Shown here: positions 54,360-63,027 of the stretch, piece by piece
Layout: every line of letters starts with the position of its first letter
Numbering within the stretch: position 1 is the first letter of the stretch
Assembly: GCA_020029535.1 (NCBI GenBank)
Contig: JAIBJM010000007.1
Location: 1-64,000 of the forward strand
DNA: 64,000 nucleotides
Direction: 5' to 3'
From: Gammaproteobacteria bacterium
GTDB taxonomy: Bacteria; Pseudomonadota; Gammaproteobacteria; Steroidobacterales; Steroidobacteraceae
Made by a program: the position numbers and the translations under genes
The notes under the pieces: generated by a model
The model's database searches: none
The model's input: only the letters and a program-made list of their open reading frames with translations
What the model was told of the DNA's origin: nothing

Positions 54360-55001
54360 ATGCTTAAACAACGCGGTGAAAAAACAGCCAACGGGAAGTG
54401 GTTTACTCCTTCGGCAGAACGCAACAAGGGCCCGATACTCGATGTGCTTGCGCGCGTTCTACCCCGCCCCGGCCTGGTGTTGGAGATCGCCAGCGGCACG
54501 GGGCAGCACGTTGTGCATTTCGCCAAAGCGCTCTCAGATCTCACCTGGCAGCCGTCCGATCCAGATGCGGAGCTTCGAGAGTCTGTTGCCCTGCGGGTTC
54601 GGGAGGAACAGCGAGCCAAAGTCAATAGCCCCATTGACCTTGATGTGACCAGGCTTCCTTGGCCTTTGCAAACGGCGGATGCGGTGGTCGCCATTAACCT
54701 GATTCACGTCGCGCCGCGGTCCGCGACGCTCGCATTGTTCGAAGGTGCGAAGGCTTTGCTTTCCGCAGAGCAGGTTCTGTTCCTGTACGGCCCCTACCGT
54801 CGATTCGGTCACCATACTTCAGAGGGTAATGCGCAGTTCGATCTTGATCTTCGTGCGCACAATCCCGAGTGGGGCCTTCGCGACCTGGAGACTGTGTCAG
54901 ACGTTGCCGCTGGCGCCGGATTCGTACTGGCCGAGACTGTCGAGATGCCCGCCAACAACTTCAGTCTGGTTTTCAAACGACGTGAGCGGCCAGAGAGATA
55001 G
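54360..55001 (+). CDS. DUF938-family SAM-dependent methyltransferase
   Basis: TPSAERNKGPILDVLARVLPRPGLVLEIASGTGQHVVHFAKALSDLTWQPSD. Confidence 0.88.
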   Translation: MLKQRGEKTANGKWFTPSAERNKGPILDVLARVLPRPGLVLEIASGTGQHVVHFAKALSDLTWQPSDPDAELRESVALRVREEQRAKVNSPIDLDVTRLPWPLQTADAVVAINLIHVAPRSATLALFEGAKALLSAEQVLFLYGPYRRFGHHTSEGNAQFDLDLRAHNPEWGLRDLETVSDVAAGAGFVLAETVEMPANNFSLVFKRRERPER

Positions 55002-55035
55002 GTGACAGTCGCCGCACGGGCCGCGGTGCCGATTG

Positions 55036-55068
55036 ACATCATGATGTTCTGCTCATAGCATCATGATG
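55036..55068. promoter_or_regulatory. duplicated palindromic operator of the vapBC module
   Basis: Palindrome CATCATGATG at 55037-55046 and 55059-55068; start-to-start spacing 22 bp; second copy abuts the GTG start. Confidence 0.65.
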
Positions 55069-55316
55069 TGCGTACTACCCTGACCATCGATGATGATGTG
55101 GCTGCCCGCCTCGCGGCGGAAGCACGCCGCAGCGGCCGGCCATTCAAGGTGCTGGTCAATGAAGTCCTGCGCGCCGGTCTGGCGAAACAGAGGCCGACAC
55201 AGCGACCCCAGCGATTTCAGGTCGAACCGCATGATTTGGGTGGTCTGCGGCCGGGGCTGTCGCTGGACAAGATCGGCACCTTGCTGGAGGAGATCGAAGG
55301 CACGCAGCATCGATGA
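55068..55316 (+). CDS. vapB: RHH antitoxin (VapB-like)
   Basis: MRTTLTIDDDVAARLAAEARRSGRPFKVLVNEVLRAGL. Confidence 0.88.
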   Translation: MRTTLTIDDDVAARLAAEARRSGRPFKVLVNEVLRAGLAKQRPTQRPQRFQVEPHDLGGLRPGLSLDKIGTLLEEIEGTQHR

Positions 55317-55741
55317 TCGTGGTGGACGCCAATGTGCTGCTGTATGCCTATGACACCAGTTCGCCATCACATGCGACCTGTCGCGACTGGTTCAACGACG
55401 CCCTCAATGGTCACGAGCAGATCGGCCTGCCATGGCAGACGTTGCTCGCCTTCGTACGCATCTCGACAAACCCGCGCGCATTCAGGATGCCGCTGTCGGC
55501 GGCACGGGCCTGCGATATCGTCTCTGCCTGGCTGGACCGCCCACAGGTGATCGTGCCCGCTGCCGGGGACAATTTCTGGCCGTTGTGTCGCCAGCAGATC
55601 GAGGCCGCGAAAGTCAGTGGTCCTACGATCACCGATGCAGCATTAGCGGCCATTGCACTGGAACACGGCGCCACGCTCTGCACCACGGATCGTGATTTCC
55701 ACCGCTTTGACGGTCTGAAGTTGCTCGACCCGACCAGATAA
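55313..55741 (+). CDS. vapC: VapC-type PIN-domain toxin
   Basis: MIVVDANVLLYAYDTSSPSH...ITDAALAAIALEHGATLCTTDRDFHRF; 4-bp overlap with the antitoxin. Confidence 0.92.
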   Translation: MIVVDANVLLYAYDTSSPSHATCRDWFNDALNGHEQIGLPWQTLLAFVRISTNPRAFRMPLSAARACDIVSAWLDRPQVIVPAAGDNFWPLCRQQIEAAKVSGPTITDAALAAIALEHGATLCTTDRDFHRFDGLKLLDPTR

Positions 55742-55760
55742 CGCGCCGTCGCGGCGTGCG

Positions 55761-56222
55761 CTAACTGCCGGCAAACCCCTGCTGCCGCCACGCTTCAAAC
55801 ACCACCACCGCCACGGCATTCGAAAGATTCAGGCTCCGGTTGCCGGGCCGCATCGGTATGGACACATGCAGTGCATCCGGCAGCGCGTCCAGCACCGACT
55901 GTGGCAAACCGCTGGTCTCCCGCCCAAAAAGCAGCGCATCGCCCGGCTGATACTGCTGCCGGCTGTAGCAGTCCACTCCGCCGGTTTCGACGATCAGCAG
56001 GCGGGCCGGCTGCAGCTGGCGCAGGCAGGTCTCCAGATCCGGATAGCTGTGCACGGCCGCCATCTCGCGATAGTCCAGTCCGGCGCGCCGCACCGAGGCG
56101 TCGTCGATGCGGAAGCCCAGCGGTTCGATCAGATGCAGCTGGCAACCGGTGTTGGCGCACAGGCGGATCACATTGCCGGTATTGGGTGGGATCTCCGGCT
56201 GATACAGGATGACGTGAAACAC
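55761..56222 (-). CDS. trmL: tRNA (cytidine(34)-2'-O)-methyltransferase
   Basis: MFHVILYQPEIPPNTGNVIRLCANTGCQLHLIEPLGF...LLFGRETSGLP...IPMRPGNRSLNLSNAVAVVVFEAWRQ. Confidence 0.97.
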   Translation of the reverse strand: MFHVILYQPEIPPNTGNVIRLCANTGCQLHLIEPLGFRIDDASVRRAGLDYREMAAVHSYPDLETCLRQLQPARLLIVETGGVDCYSRQQYQPGDALLFGRETSGLPQSVLDALPDALHVSIPMRPGNRSLNLSNAVAVVVFEAWRQQGFAGS

Positions 56223-56250
56223 GACACTAGCCTAAGCGATAATTCCCGCC

Positions 56251-57210
56251 ATGAGCATCGCATCGCTTGGCATCAACTTCTGTGGCCTGGAACTGGCCTC
56301 ACCCATCGTGCTGTTGTCGGGCTGCGTGGGCTTCGGTGAGGAATACACGCGCGTCGAGGGCTTCAGCAACCGTGACGTCGGCGCCATCGTGCTCAAGGGC
56401 ACCACCGGCGCGGCGCGGCTGGGCAACCCGCCGCATCGCATCGCCGAGACCTACGAGGGCATGCTGAATGCCATCGGCCTGCAGAATCCGGGCGTAGACA
56501 AAGTGGTGCGCGAGATCCTGCCGACGCTGGATTTCAGCGAGACGCGTTTCTTCGCCAATGTCTGCGGCTCGACGATCGAGGAGTATGTCGAGGTCACGCG
56601 CCGTTTCGATGACTCGCGCATCGATGCCATCGAGATCAACATCTCCTGCCCCAACGTCAAGGAAGGCGGCGTGCAGTTCGGCAATGTGCCGGAAATGTCG
56701 GCGCGCGTGGTCGCGGCCTGCCGGGCCGTGACGAAGAAGCCGCTGATCACCAAGCTGTCGCCGAACCAGACCGACATTCGCGAAAATGCACGACGCTGCA
56801 TCGAGGCCGGCACCGATGCCTTTGCCGTCATCAACACCGTGATGGGCATGGCCATCAATGTGCAGACCCGCAAGCCGGTGATCGGCAATGTGCAGGGCGG
56901 CCTGTCGGGCCCGGCCATCAAACCAATCGCGCTGCTGAAGGTCAAAGAGGTGCATGAGATCGCAGCACCGCACCGCATTCCCATCATCGGCCAGGGTGGC
57001 ATCACCAATGCCACCGATGCGCTGGAGTTCATCATCGCCGGCGCCAGTGCGGTGGGCATCGGCACAGCGCTGTTCTACGACCCACTGGTGTGCAAGCAGG
57101 TCAACGCCGGCATCGCCGACTATCTGGCACGCCATGGCCTGTCTTCGGTGCAGGAACTGGCGGGTACATTGCAGCTGCCCGCGCCTACGGCGGCACGCGC
57201 CGCCTGCTGA
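56251..57210 (+). CDS. dihydroorotate dehydrogenase (class 1-like)
   Basis: INFCGLELASPIVLLSGCVGFGEEY...INISCPNVKEGG...KLSPN...GGITNATDALEFI. Confidence 0.9.
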   Translation: MSIASLGINFCGLELASPIVLLSGCVGFGEEYTRVEGFSNRDVGAIVLKGTTGAARLGNPPHRIAETYEGMLNAIGLQNPGVDKVVREILPTLDFSETRFFANVCGSTIEEYVEVTRRFDDSRIDAIEINISCPNVKEGGVQFGNVPEMSARVVAACRAVTKKPLITKLSPNQTDIRENARRCIEAGTDAFAVINTVMGMAINVQTRKPVIGNVQGGLSGPAIKPIALLKVKEVHEIAAPHRIPIIGQGGITNATDALEFIIAGASAVGIGTALFYDPLVCKQVNAGIADYLARHGLSSVQELAGTLQLPAPTAARAAC

Positions 57211-57228
57211 AGACACCAGGAGGTTCCC

Positions 57229-57543
57229 ATGTCGATTGCAGAGGAACTGGAACGATTGCAGGCACTTCGCGAACGCGGTGTGCTCGATGAAGGCGAGTAC
57301 GCCCGCGCCAAGGCGCGGGTGATCGGCGAGCAGAATCCGGGCGAGGCGGGTTCGTTTCTGCGGCGGCTGTCGCGGTCCGGCTCGGATCGCGTGCTCGGCG
57401 GGGTATGCGGCGGCCTCGGTCGCCACACCGGCCTGCCATCCTGGGCCTGGCGGGTCATTTTCTGCGTAACCACGCTGTACGCCGGCGCCGGACTGCTGTT
57501 CTACATACTGCTGTGGGTCTTCATTCCATCCGATGTGAACTGA
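57229..57543 (+). CDS. SHOCT + PspC domain protein
   Basis: LERLQALRERGVLDEGEYARAKARVI; RVLGGVCGGLGRHTGLPSWAWRVIF. Confidence 0.88.
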   Translation: MSIAEELERLQALRERGVLDEGEYARAKARVIGEQNPGEAGSFLRRLSRSGSDRVLGGVCGGLGRHTGLPSWAWRVIFCVTTLYAGAGLLFYILLWVFIPSDVN

Positions 57544-57629
57544 ACCACGCACGCTGTTAACTATTACAGCTGGCACCGCTGCTGCTTTGAGCTAGGTTGG
57601 CCGGGGGTACCCACAGCGCGGAGAACAGC

Positions 57630-58826
57630 ATGGGCAATGGCGGTGATCTGCTGCTGGTCGTCGACAGCGACGAATCAGGATTGCAGCAGGGTCGCGCGCT
57701 GGCGGCGCTGCTCGGTTGCGAATGCGTCACTGCCGGCAGCAGCGCCGAGCTGCGCGAAGTGCTGGCGCTGCGCACACCCACGGTGGCACTGGTGGCCATC
57801 GACATGAGCGAGGATCAGGGCGTCGGCGCCATGCTGATGCTGGCCGCCACCGCCAACCGATCGCCCACCGTGGTGTTTGGCAATGTCGACGCCCGCGTGC
57901 TGGCCAGCGCGCGCCGGCTGGCGGACCAGCATGGCCTGCCCACATTGGGCGCACTGCAGCGGCCGCTGAGTCTGGATGAGGCGGAGCTGCTGATCGCCCC
58001 GGCGCTGCGCAGCGGTCAGCTGATTGCCGAAGCCGAACTGCGCCAGGCCATCGATGAACAGCAGCTGCTGCTGTACTTCCAGCCGCAGGTGGCGCTGACC
58101 ACCGGCGCCATCAGGGTGCGCGGTGCCGAAGCGCTGGTGCGCTGGAAGCATCCGCAGCGCGGCCTGCTGTATCCGGCACAGTTCCTGCCCAGCTTCGAGC
58201 GATCAGGCCTGATCGGCGCGCTGACCGACACCGTGATCACCGAGGCCCTGCGTCAGGCCGGCGGCTGGAGCCGCATCGACAGCACGTTGACCATTACCGT
58301 GAACCTCAGTCCGCGGCTGGTACGCGACCGACAGTTCCCGACGCGGCTGGCGCTGTTGCTGCGCGAATTCGAGCTGGATCCGCAGCAGCTGCTCATTGAC
58401 GTCACCGAAGAACCGCTGCGGCGCGACTACGAACGCATCCTCGACGTGTTTACCCGGTTGCGCATCATGAATGTGGGCCTGGTGCTGGATCATTTCGGCA
58501 CCGGCTATTCGTCGATCACCGAGCTGTATCGCATGCCGTTCACCGAGGTGAAGCTCGACCAGTCGCTGATCGCGGAACTGCCCCATAACCGCGAGGCCTG
58601 CATCGTGGTCGAGACACTCGCCACGCTGGCGCACAAGCTGAGCATGAAGGCCTGCGCGGCCGGCGTGGAAACCGATCTGGCGCTGGAGACGCTGCGCAGC
58701 TACGACTTCGATTACGTGCAGGGCCAGGCCCTGTGCGAACCGGTGCCCGCTGCCGATATCGACGACCTGATCCGTCACTGGCATTGGCCACAAAAATCGG
58801 AGCCGCTACGTCGAGCAGCGGGATAG
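57630..58826 (+). CDS. receiver-like + EAL domain protein
   Basis: GAEALVRWKHP...LVLDHFGTGYSSITELYRMPFTEVKLDQSLI; DDFGTG reads DHFGTG. Confidence 0.88.
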   Translation: MGNGGDLLLVVDSDESGLQQGRALAALLGCECVTAGSSAELREVLALRTPTVALVAIDMSEDQGVGAMLMLAATANRSPTVVFGNVDARVLASARRLADQHGLPTLGALQRPLSLDEAELLIAPALRSGQLIAEAELRQAIDEQQLLLYFQPQVALTTGAIRVRGAEALVRWKHPQRGLLYPAQFLPSFERSGLIGALTDTVITEALRQAGGWSRIDSTLTITVNLSPRLVRDRQFPTRLALLLREFELDPQQLLIDVTEEPLRRDYERILDVFTRLRIMNVGLVLDHFGTGYSSITELYRMPFTEVKLDQSLIAELPHNREACIVVETLATLAHKLSMKACAAGVETDLALETLRSYDFDYVQGQALCEPVPAADIDDLIRHWHWPQKSEPLRRAAG

Positions 58827-58835
58827 ACTGGCCCC

Positions 58836-59573
58836 ATGGCTGCTCCCATCACCGACCGTCTGGCAGTACTGATCGACTCCGACAATGCCCAGGCGTCACT
58901 GATCGGCGAATTGCTGATCGAAATCGCCCGATACGGCACCGCAACCGTCAAGCGCGCCTATGGCGACTGGACCACCGCCAATCTCGGTGGCTGGAAGGAC
59001 GCTCTGCTGAAGCACGCCATCCAGCCCATACAACAGTTTCGCTACACCACCGGCAAGAACGCCACCGATTCGGCGCTGATCATCGATGCCATGGACCTGT
59101 TGCATGGCGGCCGCGTCGACGGCTTCTGCCTGGTCTCTTCCGACAGCGATTTCACGCGGCTGGCCACGCGCATTCGTGAGGCCGGACTGATCGTCTACGG
59201 CTTCGGCCAGAAGAAGACGCCCAAGCCGCTGGTCGCCGCCTGCAACAAGTTCATCTACACCGAGATTCTGGGTTCGCAGTCGTCGTCGTCAGAGAAGGAA
59301 ACCGTCGAGGCCGAGATCGAACCGCTGCAGCCGCTGCTTGTGCAGGCCATCAGCGACGCAACGCGCGACGACGGCTGGGCCGCACTGGGCGTAGTGGGCT
59401 CGCTGATCACCAAGAGCCACCCATCCTTCGACGCGCGCAACTACGGCTTTCCCAAGCTCAGCGAACTGGTGCAGAAGCAGCGCTATCTGGAGATCAGGTC
59501 CGAACCCACCGCCGACGGCACCGCCCGACACCTGTACGTGAAGATGAAGCCGGTGGCGGGGCGCAGGAATTAG
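58836..59573 (+). CDS. NYN (LabA-like) + OST-HTH/LOTUS domain protein
   Basis: RLAVLIDSDNAQASLIGELLIEI...TDSALIIDAMDLL...CLVSSDSDFTRLATRIREAGL; C-terminal OST-HTH. Confidence 0.92.
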   Translation: MAAPITDRLAVLIDSDNAQASLIGELLIEIARYGTATVKRAYGDWTTANLGGWKDALLKHAIQPIQQFRYTTGKNATDSALIIDAMDLLHGGRVDGFCLVSSDSDFTRLATRIREAGLIVYGFGQKKTPKPLVAACNKFIYTEILGSQSSSSEKETVEAEIEPLQPLLVQAISDATRDDGWAALGVVGSLITKSHPSFDARNYGFPKLSELVQKQRYLEIRSEPTADGTARHLYVKMKPVAGRRN

Positions 59574-59940
59574 CGCGAGACGCTGAGCTTGCGCGCCAGC
59601 TGGGTATTGCTTTCCAGCATGGCTCGCAACCTGACGAAGGCCCGCACGATATAGACGCTCATGGCTGCCGCTCGCGGGCTGTTGAGGATGGTGGCGGCCA
59701 TGACCGCTCTTTAAAGGTCACAAATTGTGACCTTAAAGACGCAATATCCTGATTCTTAAGAGATAATAGAAAATCAGAAGGAAATCGATCGGCGTTCCGC
59801 CTGACCGCCTGATTCAGGGCTTTGGTGCTTACGCCATAGAGGGCCGCCAGATCCGAGTCCAGCAGCACCCGCTGGCCTCGAAGGACGAGGATCTTCTTCG
59901 AGACCTCAAGCGGTGCGACGTCGGAGCCTTCGGTTCCCAT
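59570..59940 (-). pseudogene. ORF6N-domain gene, deleted and frameshifted
   Basis: KKILVLRGQRVLLDSDLAALYGVSTKALNQAVRRNADRFPSDFLLSLKNQDIASLRSQFVTFKE, then a different frame gives MAATILNSPRAAAMSVYIVRAFVRLRAMLESNTQLARKLSVSR-stop. The middle segment is missing. Confidence 0.75.
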
Positions 59941-60082
59941 GCACCCAAGCCTGCGTCACGTAGGTGGCGGTAACCAGCCGCTGAATACAGCACGTTCGTA
60001 CAGATTCAGGCTGCCCTTAAGCCGCCCCCGCCATCTGCACTATTGCCGCTTCACTGTCGGGTTCATCAGACCGAGTATCGCT

Positions 60083-60322
60083 TCAGCCTGAACTTGAGGT
60101 CGCAAATTGCGACCTCAAGTTTCCAAGCTCATGATTGGTAAGCACAAACATGAAATCACCCGGAAACCTCCTGGCATTTCGGGCAACAGCTTCATTGAAG
60201 CGCTTCGTCGCAACACCCTAGAGAGCGGCCAGGTCCGAATCAAGGAGCACTCGTTGGCCACGAATGACGTAAATCTTCTGACCAATCGTTTTCTCAACCG
60301 CCTGTTCCGCGTTCCCTGCCAT
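60083..60322 (-). pseudogene. second ORF6N-domain remnant with in-frame TAG
   Basis: Minus-strand read MAGNAEQAVEKTIGQKIYVIRGQRVLLDSDLAAL*GVATKRFNEAVARNARRFPGDFMFVLTNHELGNLRSQFATSSSG; TAG at 60218-60220 where Tyr is expected. Confidence 0.75.
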
Positions 60323-60522
60323 CTGGCAATCCTGCGCGAATGCGGTGACCGCTTCAGCCTGCATTTCCACCCTGTTCGTCCTGGAAAGCGGCTCGTTCTA
60401 CGCCCCGGCCGCAGTACGCCGCACCCACTACCCGCCGCGCGCGGTGCAGGGTTTCTACAAGAAGCCCATGGTCAATGTCACCCACGAAGAGCGCGGACCT
60501 TGGGCCGCCATCTGGGACAACG

Positions 60523-60577
60523 GGTGACCTTGTCGCGGGCGATCAGCCCGTCATAGTCGTAGACGCGCCAGCGTTGG
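60523..60577 (-). pseudogene. short HsdM C-terminal remnant
   Basis: Minus-strand QRWRVYDYDGLIARDKV resembles the (R)VYDYDELIARDKV region near the HsdM C-terminus. Confidence 0.4.
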
Positions 60578-60618
60578 CTAGCAGCTCGACGGCGAGATCG
60601 CGTCGGAGACAGCTCGCA

Positions 60619-61062
60619 TCATCCGTTCATCGTCCAATCCGCGCAAAGCAGCTCCGCCTGCGCGAGAACGGTCTTCACCGCTTCCTCCTGCAAGTCCGGC
60701 GGATAGCCGTACCTGTTCAGGATGCGCTTCACCATGACCTTGATCTTCGCCCTTGCGCTCTCGCGCAGCGTCCAGTCGATGGTCACGCTCTTGCGTACCT
60801 GGGTGATCAACTCGGCGGCAATCACCTTGAGCTTGTCATCGCCCATCGCCTCCAAGGCTGATTCATTGGCGGCGAGCGCGTCGTAGAAGGCTTTCTCATC
60901 CTCCGTCAGCCCCATCTCCTGGCCCGCCTTGGTGGCAGCGTCGAGATCCTTGGCCAGTTTGATCAGCTCAACGAATACGCGTGTGTCCGTGTGAAGTGTT
61001 ACGTCGACGAAATCCAGTTCGGCTTGCGCCTTCCCGATCTTGAATAACGTAGAGACTCTCAT
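60619..61062 (-). CDS. chimeric ORF: about 30 aa of an unrelated N-terminus fused to the HsdR C-terminal domain
   Basis: MRVSTLFKIGKAQAELDFVDVTLHTDTRVFVE then LIKLAKDLDAATKAGQEMGLTEDEKAFYDALAANESA...TVDW-like TIDWTLRESARAKIKVMVKRILNRYGYPPD, typical of the HsdR C-terminus. Confidence 0.7.
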   Translation of the reverse strand: MRVSTLFKIGKAQAELDFVDVTLHTDTRVFVELIKLAKDLDAATKAGQEMGLTEDEKAFYDALAANESALEAMGDDKLKVIAAELITQVRKSVTIDWTLRESARAKIKVMVKRILNRYGYPPDLQEEAVKTVLAQAELLCADWTMNG

Positions 61063-61071
61063 GTGAACGCT

Positions 61072-63018
61072 TCATTTGGAGCCGGGGTCGTCAAGTGATA
61101 GGTCATAGTAAGCGTGCGACTCGGCCACTTTATCCAATAGCACTTCATGACTTGCTCCAGATAGTCGGCTAAGGAAGTGCTGTTCCACAGTCTTGTCCGT
61201 GAAATAAACGAAGCATCCCTTCATACCTCTTGTCATCAACGTGCGATATGTATTCTTGATAATGAGGTTAGCCTTGCGATCAGCGTCCTCAGGGTTATCT
61301 GCCCGTAAGCGCTTATACCCATTCATGGACTTGTCGTGTTTTGAGCGCTTTAGAGGGCGCGCCACAACGCTCCCGTCCTGCATCGCCATATCCGGGCCGA
61401 CTATTACTCCTATGTATTCAACCTCTAATCCTTGGCACGTATGGATACATCCAATCTCGTTCACCGACTCTGGTGCAACCATCCATAGGCCGCCATCCTT
61501 CGTGAGATTCCACTTCATCCCGAACCCATGCTCCGGAATCACCACGTCGTAAGCGGTCGCGTCTTTCTTGCTATTCCAGTCCCAGCAATATCCCGCCACC
61601 ATTCTGGCCTTGTTGAATGTCTTGTTCCTTTCCAGAATTTCTCGACGCATTTCTTCCGGAGATGAGAACACGCGAAAGTCAAACTCATTTCTACTTAGGA
61701 CTTCATTCGCAGTTGGTCTCAACCCAAGTGTGTTGTCGAGCCAAGCCAAATACCCGTCTGATCCGTTGCACCGGAATTGAGACTCCAATTTCAACGGGGT
61801 TACTAACGCACCCGCGGCGCGAGCGAGCCGCTCGATTTCCGATCTTTCACCGATATCCTTGAATGTTACGCGCTGATCCTCGTCGAGAAAGAAGATCGAG
61901 CACTTAGCGGATCCAATTAGCTCCTGGATTTGGTTGGTCCCCAGATTGCCGAAAAGTCCAGATTTCTCGTTGAGTCTATGAGCCTCGTCGACCACAAGCG
62001 CGTCAAATACGTTCGCATGTGTTTCGGTGAATGCACCTGATCCTGAAAAGAGGTTTGAGATCTGTGATTTACGCAACGAACCAGCGAGCGCCTGTTCGAA
62101 TACGGCTCTTGGCGCGGCATTCTTAGTCACGTACTTCGTCACCAAGCGTCGACCGGTAAGTGCGACGAGCAAATTGATTGCAACCACCGACTTTCCAGTC
62201 CCAGGTCCGCCTTCGACAATCACGACGTGCTTTGATTTCTCAGACGCATGGGTAGCTAAAGTTAGCGCCGTCTCGTAGACGACCTTTTGGTCGTCGATTA
62301 GAACAAATTCCTGCTTGCCTGCCAGCATACCGGTCAAGCTATCTACCAATCCCTTGGAAGGGCGAATTCGGCCGTTTTCCATTCGGTAGAGAAGCGAGCG
62401 CTCGTCGCCATATCGAACGTGACGCTTAATGAACTCGCGGAGCTTGTCTTTCTCCGTCTCGCCCTTCAGGAATATCGGCGCTAGCTGCACATAGTGTGCG
62501 TAAAAGCTGTCCGTCAATACGCCGTTGTCCGAGTAGTTGTGTAAATACGCGCAAGGGCGAAGTCCCACCTCCGCATCGTAGATTGCCTCATTGAAATTCA
62601 GCAGCAATGAGGCGTACGACCAGGCTTGGTAGGAAGGATGGCTCGTGTCTTTCGTTCCGTGCGCATACCTCGTGTTCACAACCCCATCAATGTCGGTCTT
62701 GCTGGCGGTCTCCCACTGCTTTAGTTCAATGATTATGAGTTGGTCGAGCTTGGAATCGTTCGCGCCGGACAAAATGAAATCAATGCGCTTGGATGTTTGT
62801 GGAATCGAGTATTCAATGGCGACTCCACAATCGTGCGGTATGTCGTCATCGTTAAGAACTTTTGCGACTGCCAGCAAAGACTCCTTCCAGGATCTAATCT
62901 CTGACCGCGCCACTGAACGGCCGGTGCGAGATCGGAATGCCGTCAAGATCACGTCTTCGATATCCTTCGTGAAAGCGTCTTTAAGAAAGCTGCCTTTGGT
63001 AGCCTGGTAGACAATCAT
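61072..63018 (-). CDS. DUF2075/Schlafen-group-3 helicase-like protein with N-terminal PD-(D/E)XK-like nuclease
   Basis: RIDFILSG...LIIIELKQWE (D...ExK); VVIVEGGPGTGKSVVAINLL (Walker A); ALVVDEAHRL (Walker B); CIHTCQGLEVEYIGVIVGPD; TYRTLMTRGMKGCFVYFTD. Confidence 0.92.
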   Translation of the reverse strand: MIVYQATKGSFLKDAFTKDIEDVILTAFRSRTGRSVARSEIRSWKESLLAVAKVLNDDDIPHDCGVAIEYSIPQTSKRIDFILSGANDSKLDQLIIIELKQWETASKTDIDGVVNTRYAHGTKDTSHPSYQAWSYASLLLNFNEAIYDAEVGLRPCAYLHNYSDNGVLTDSFYAHYVQLAPIFLKGETEKDKLREFIKRHVRYGDERSLLYRMENGRIRPSKGLVDSLTGMLAGKQEFVLIDDQKVVYETALTLATHASEKSKHVVIVEGGPGTGKSVVAINLLVALTGRRLVTKYVTKNAAPRAVFEQALAGSLRKSQISNLFSGSGAFTETHANVFDALVVDEAHRLNEKSGLFGNLGTNQIQELIGSAKCSIFFLDEDQRVTFKDIGERSEIERLARAAGALVTPLKLESQFRCNGSDGYLAWLDNTLGLRPTANEVLSRNEFDFRVFSSPEEMRREILERNKTFNKARMVAGYCWDWNSKKDATAYDVVIPEHGFGMKWNLTKDGGLWMVAPESVNEIGCIHTCQGLEVEYIGVIVGPDMAMQDGSVVARPLKRSKHDKSMNGYKRLRADNPEDADRKANLIIKNTYRTLMTRGMKGCFVYFTDKTVEQHFLSRLSGASHEVLLDKVAESHAYYDLSLDDPGSK

Positions 63019-63027
63019 TGGATGTGC

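Noticed and set aside
60345-60527. Plus-strand ORF ...VLESGSFYAPAAVRRTHYPPRAVQGFYKKPMVNVTHEERGPWAAIWDNG looks protein-like
   Set aside because: It may be a gene fragment, but I could not assign a family, and it overlaps decayed hsd/ORF6N sequence on the other strand.
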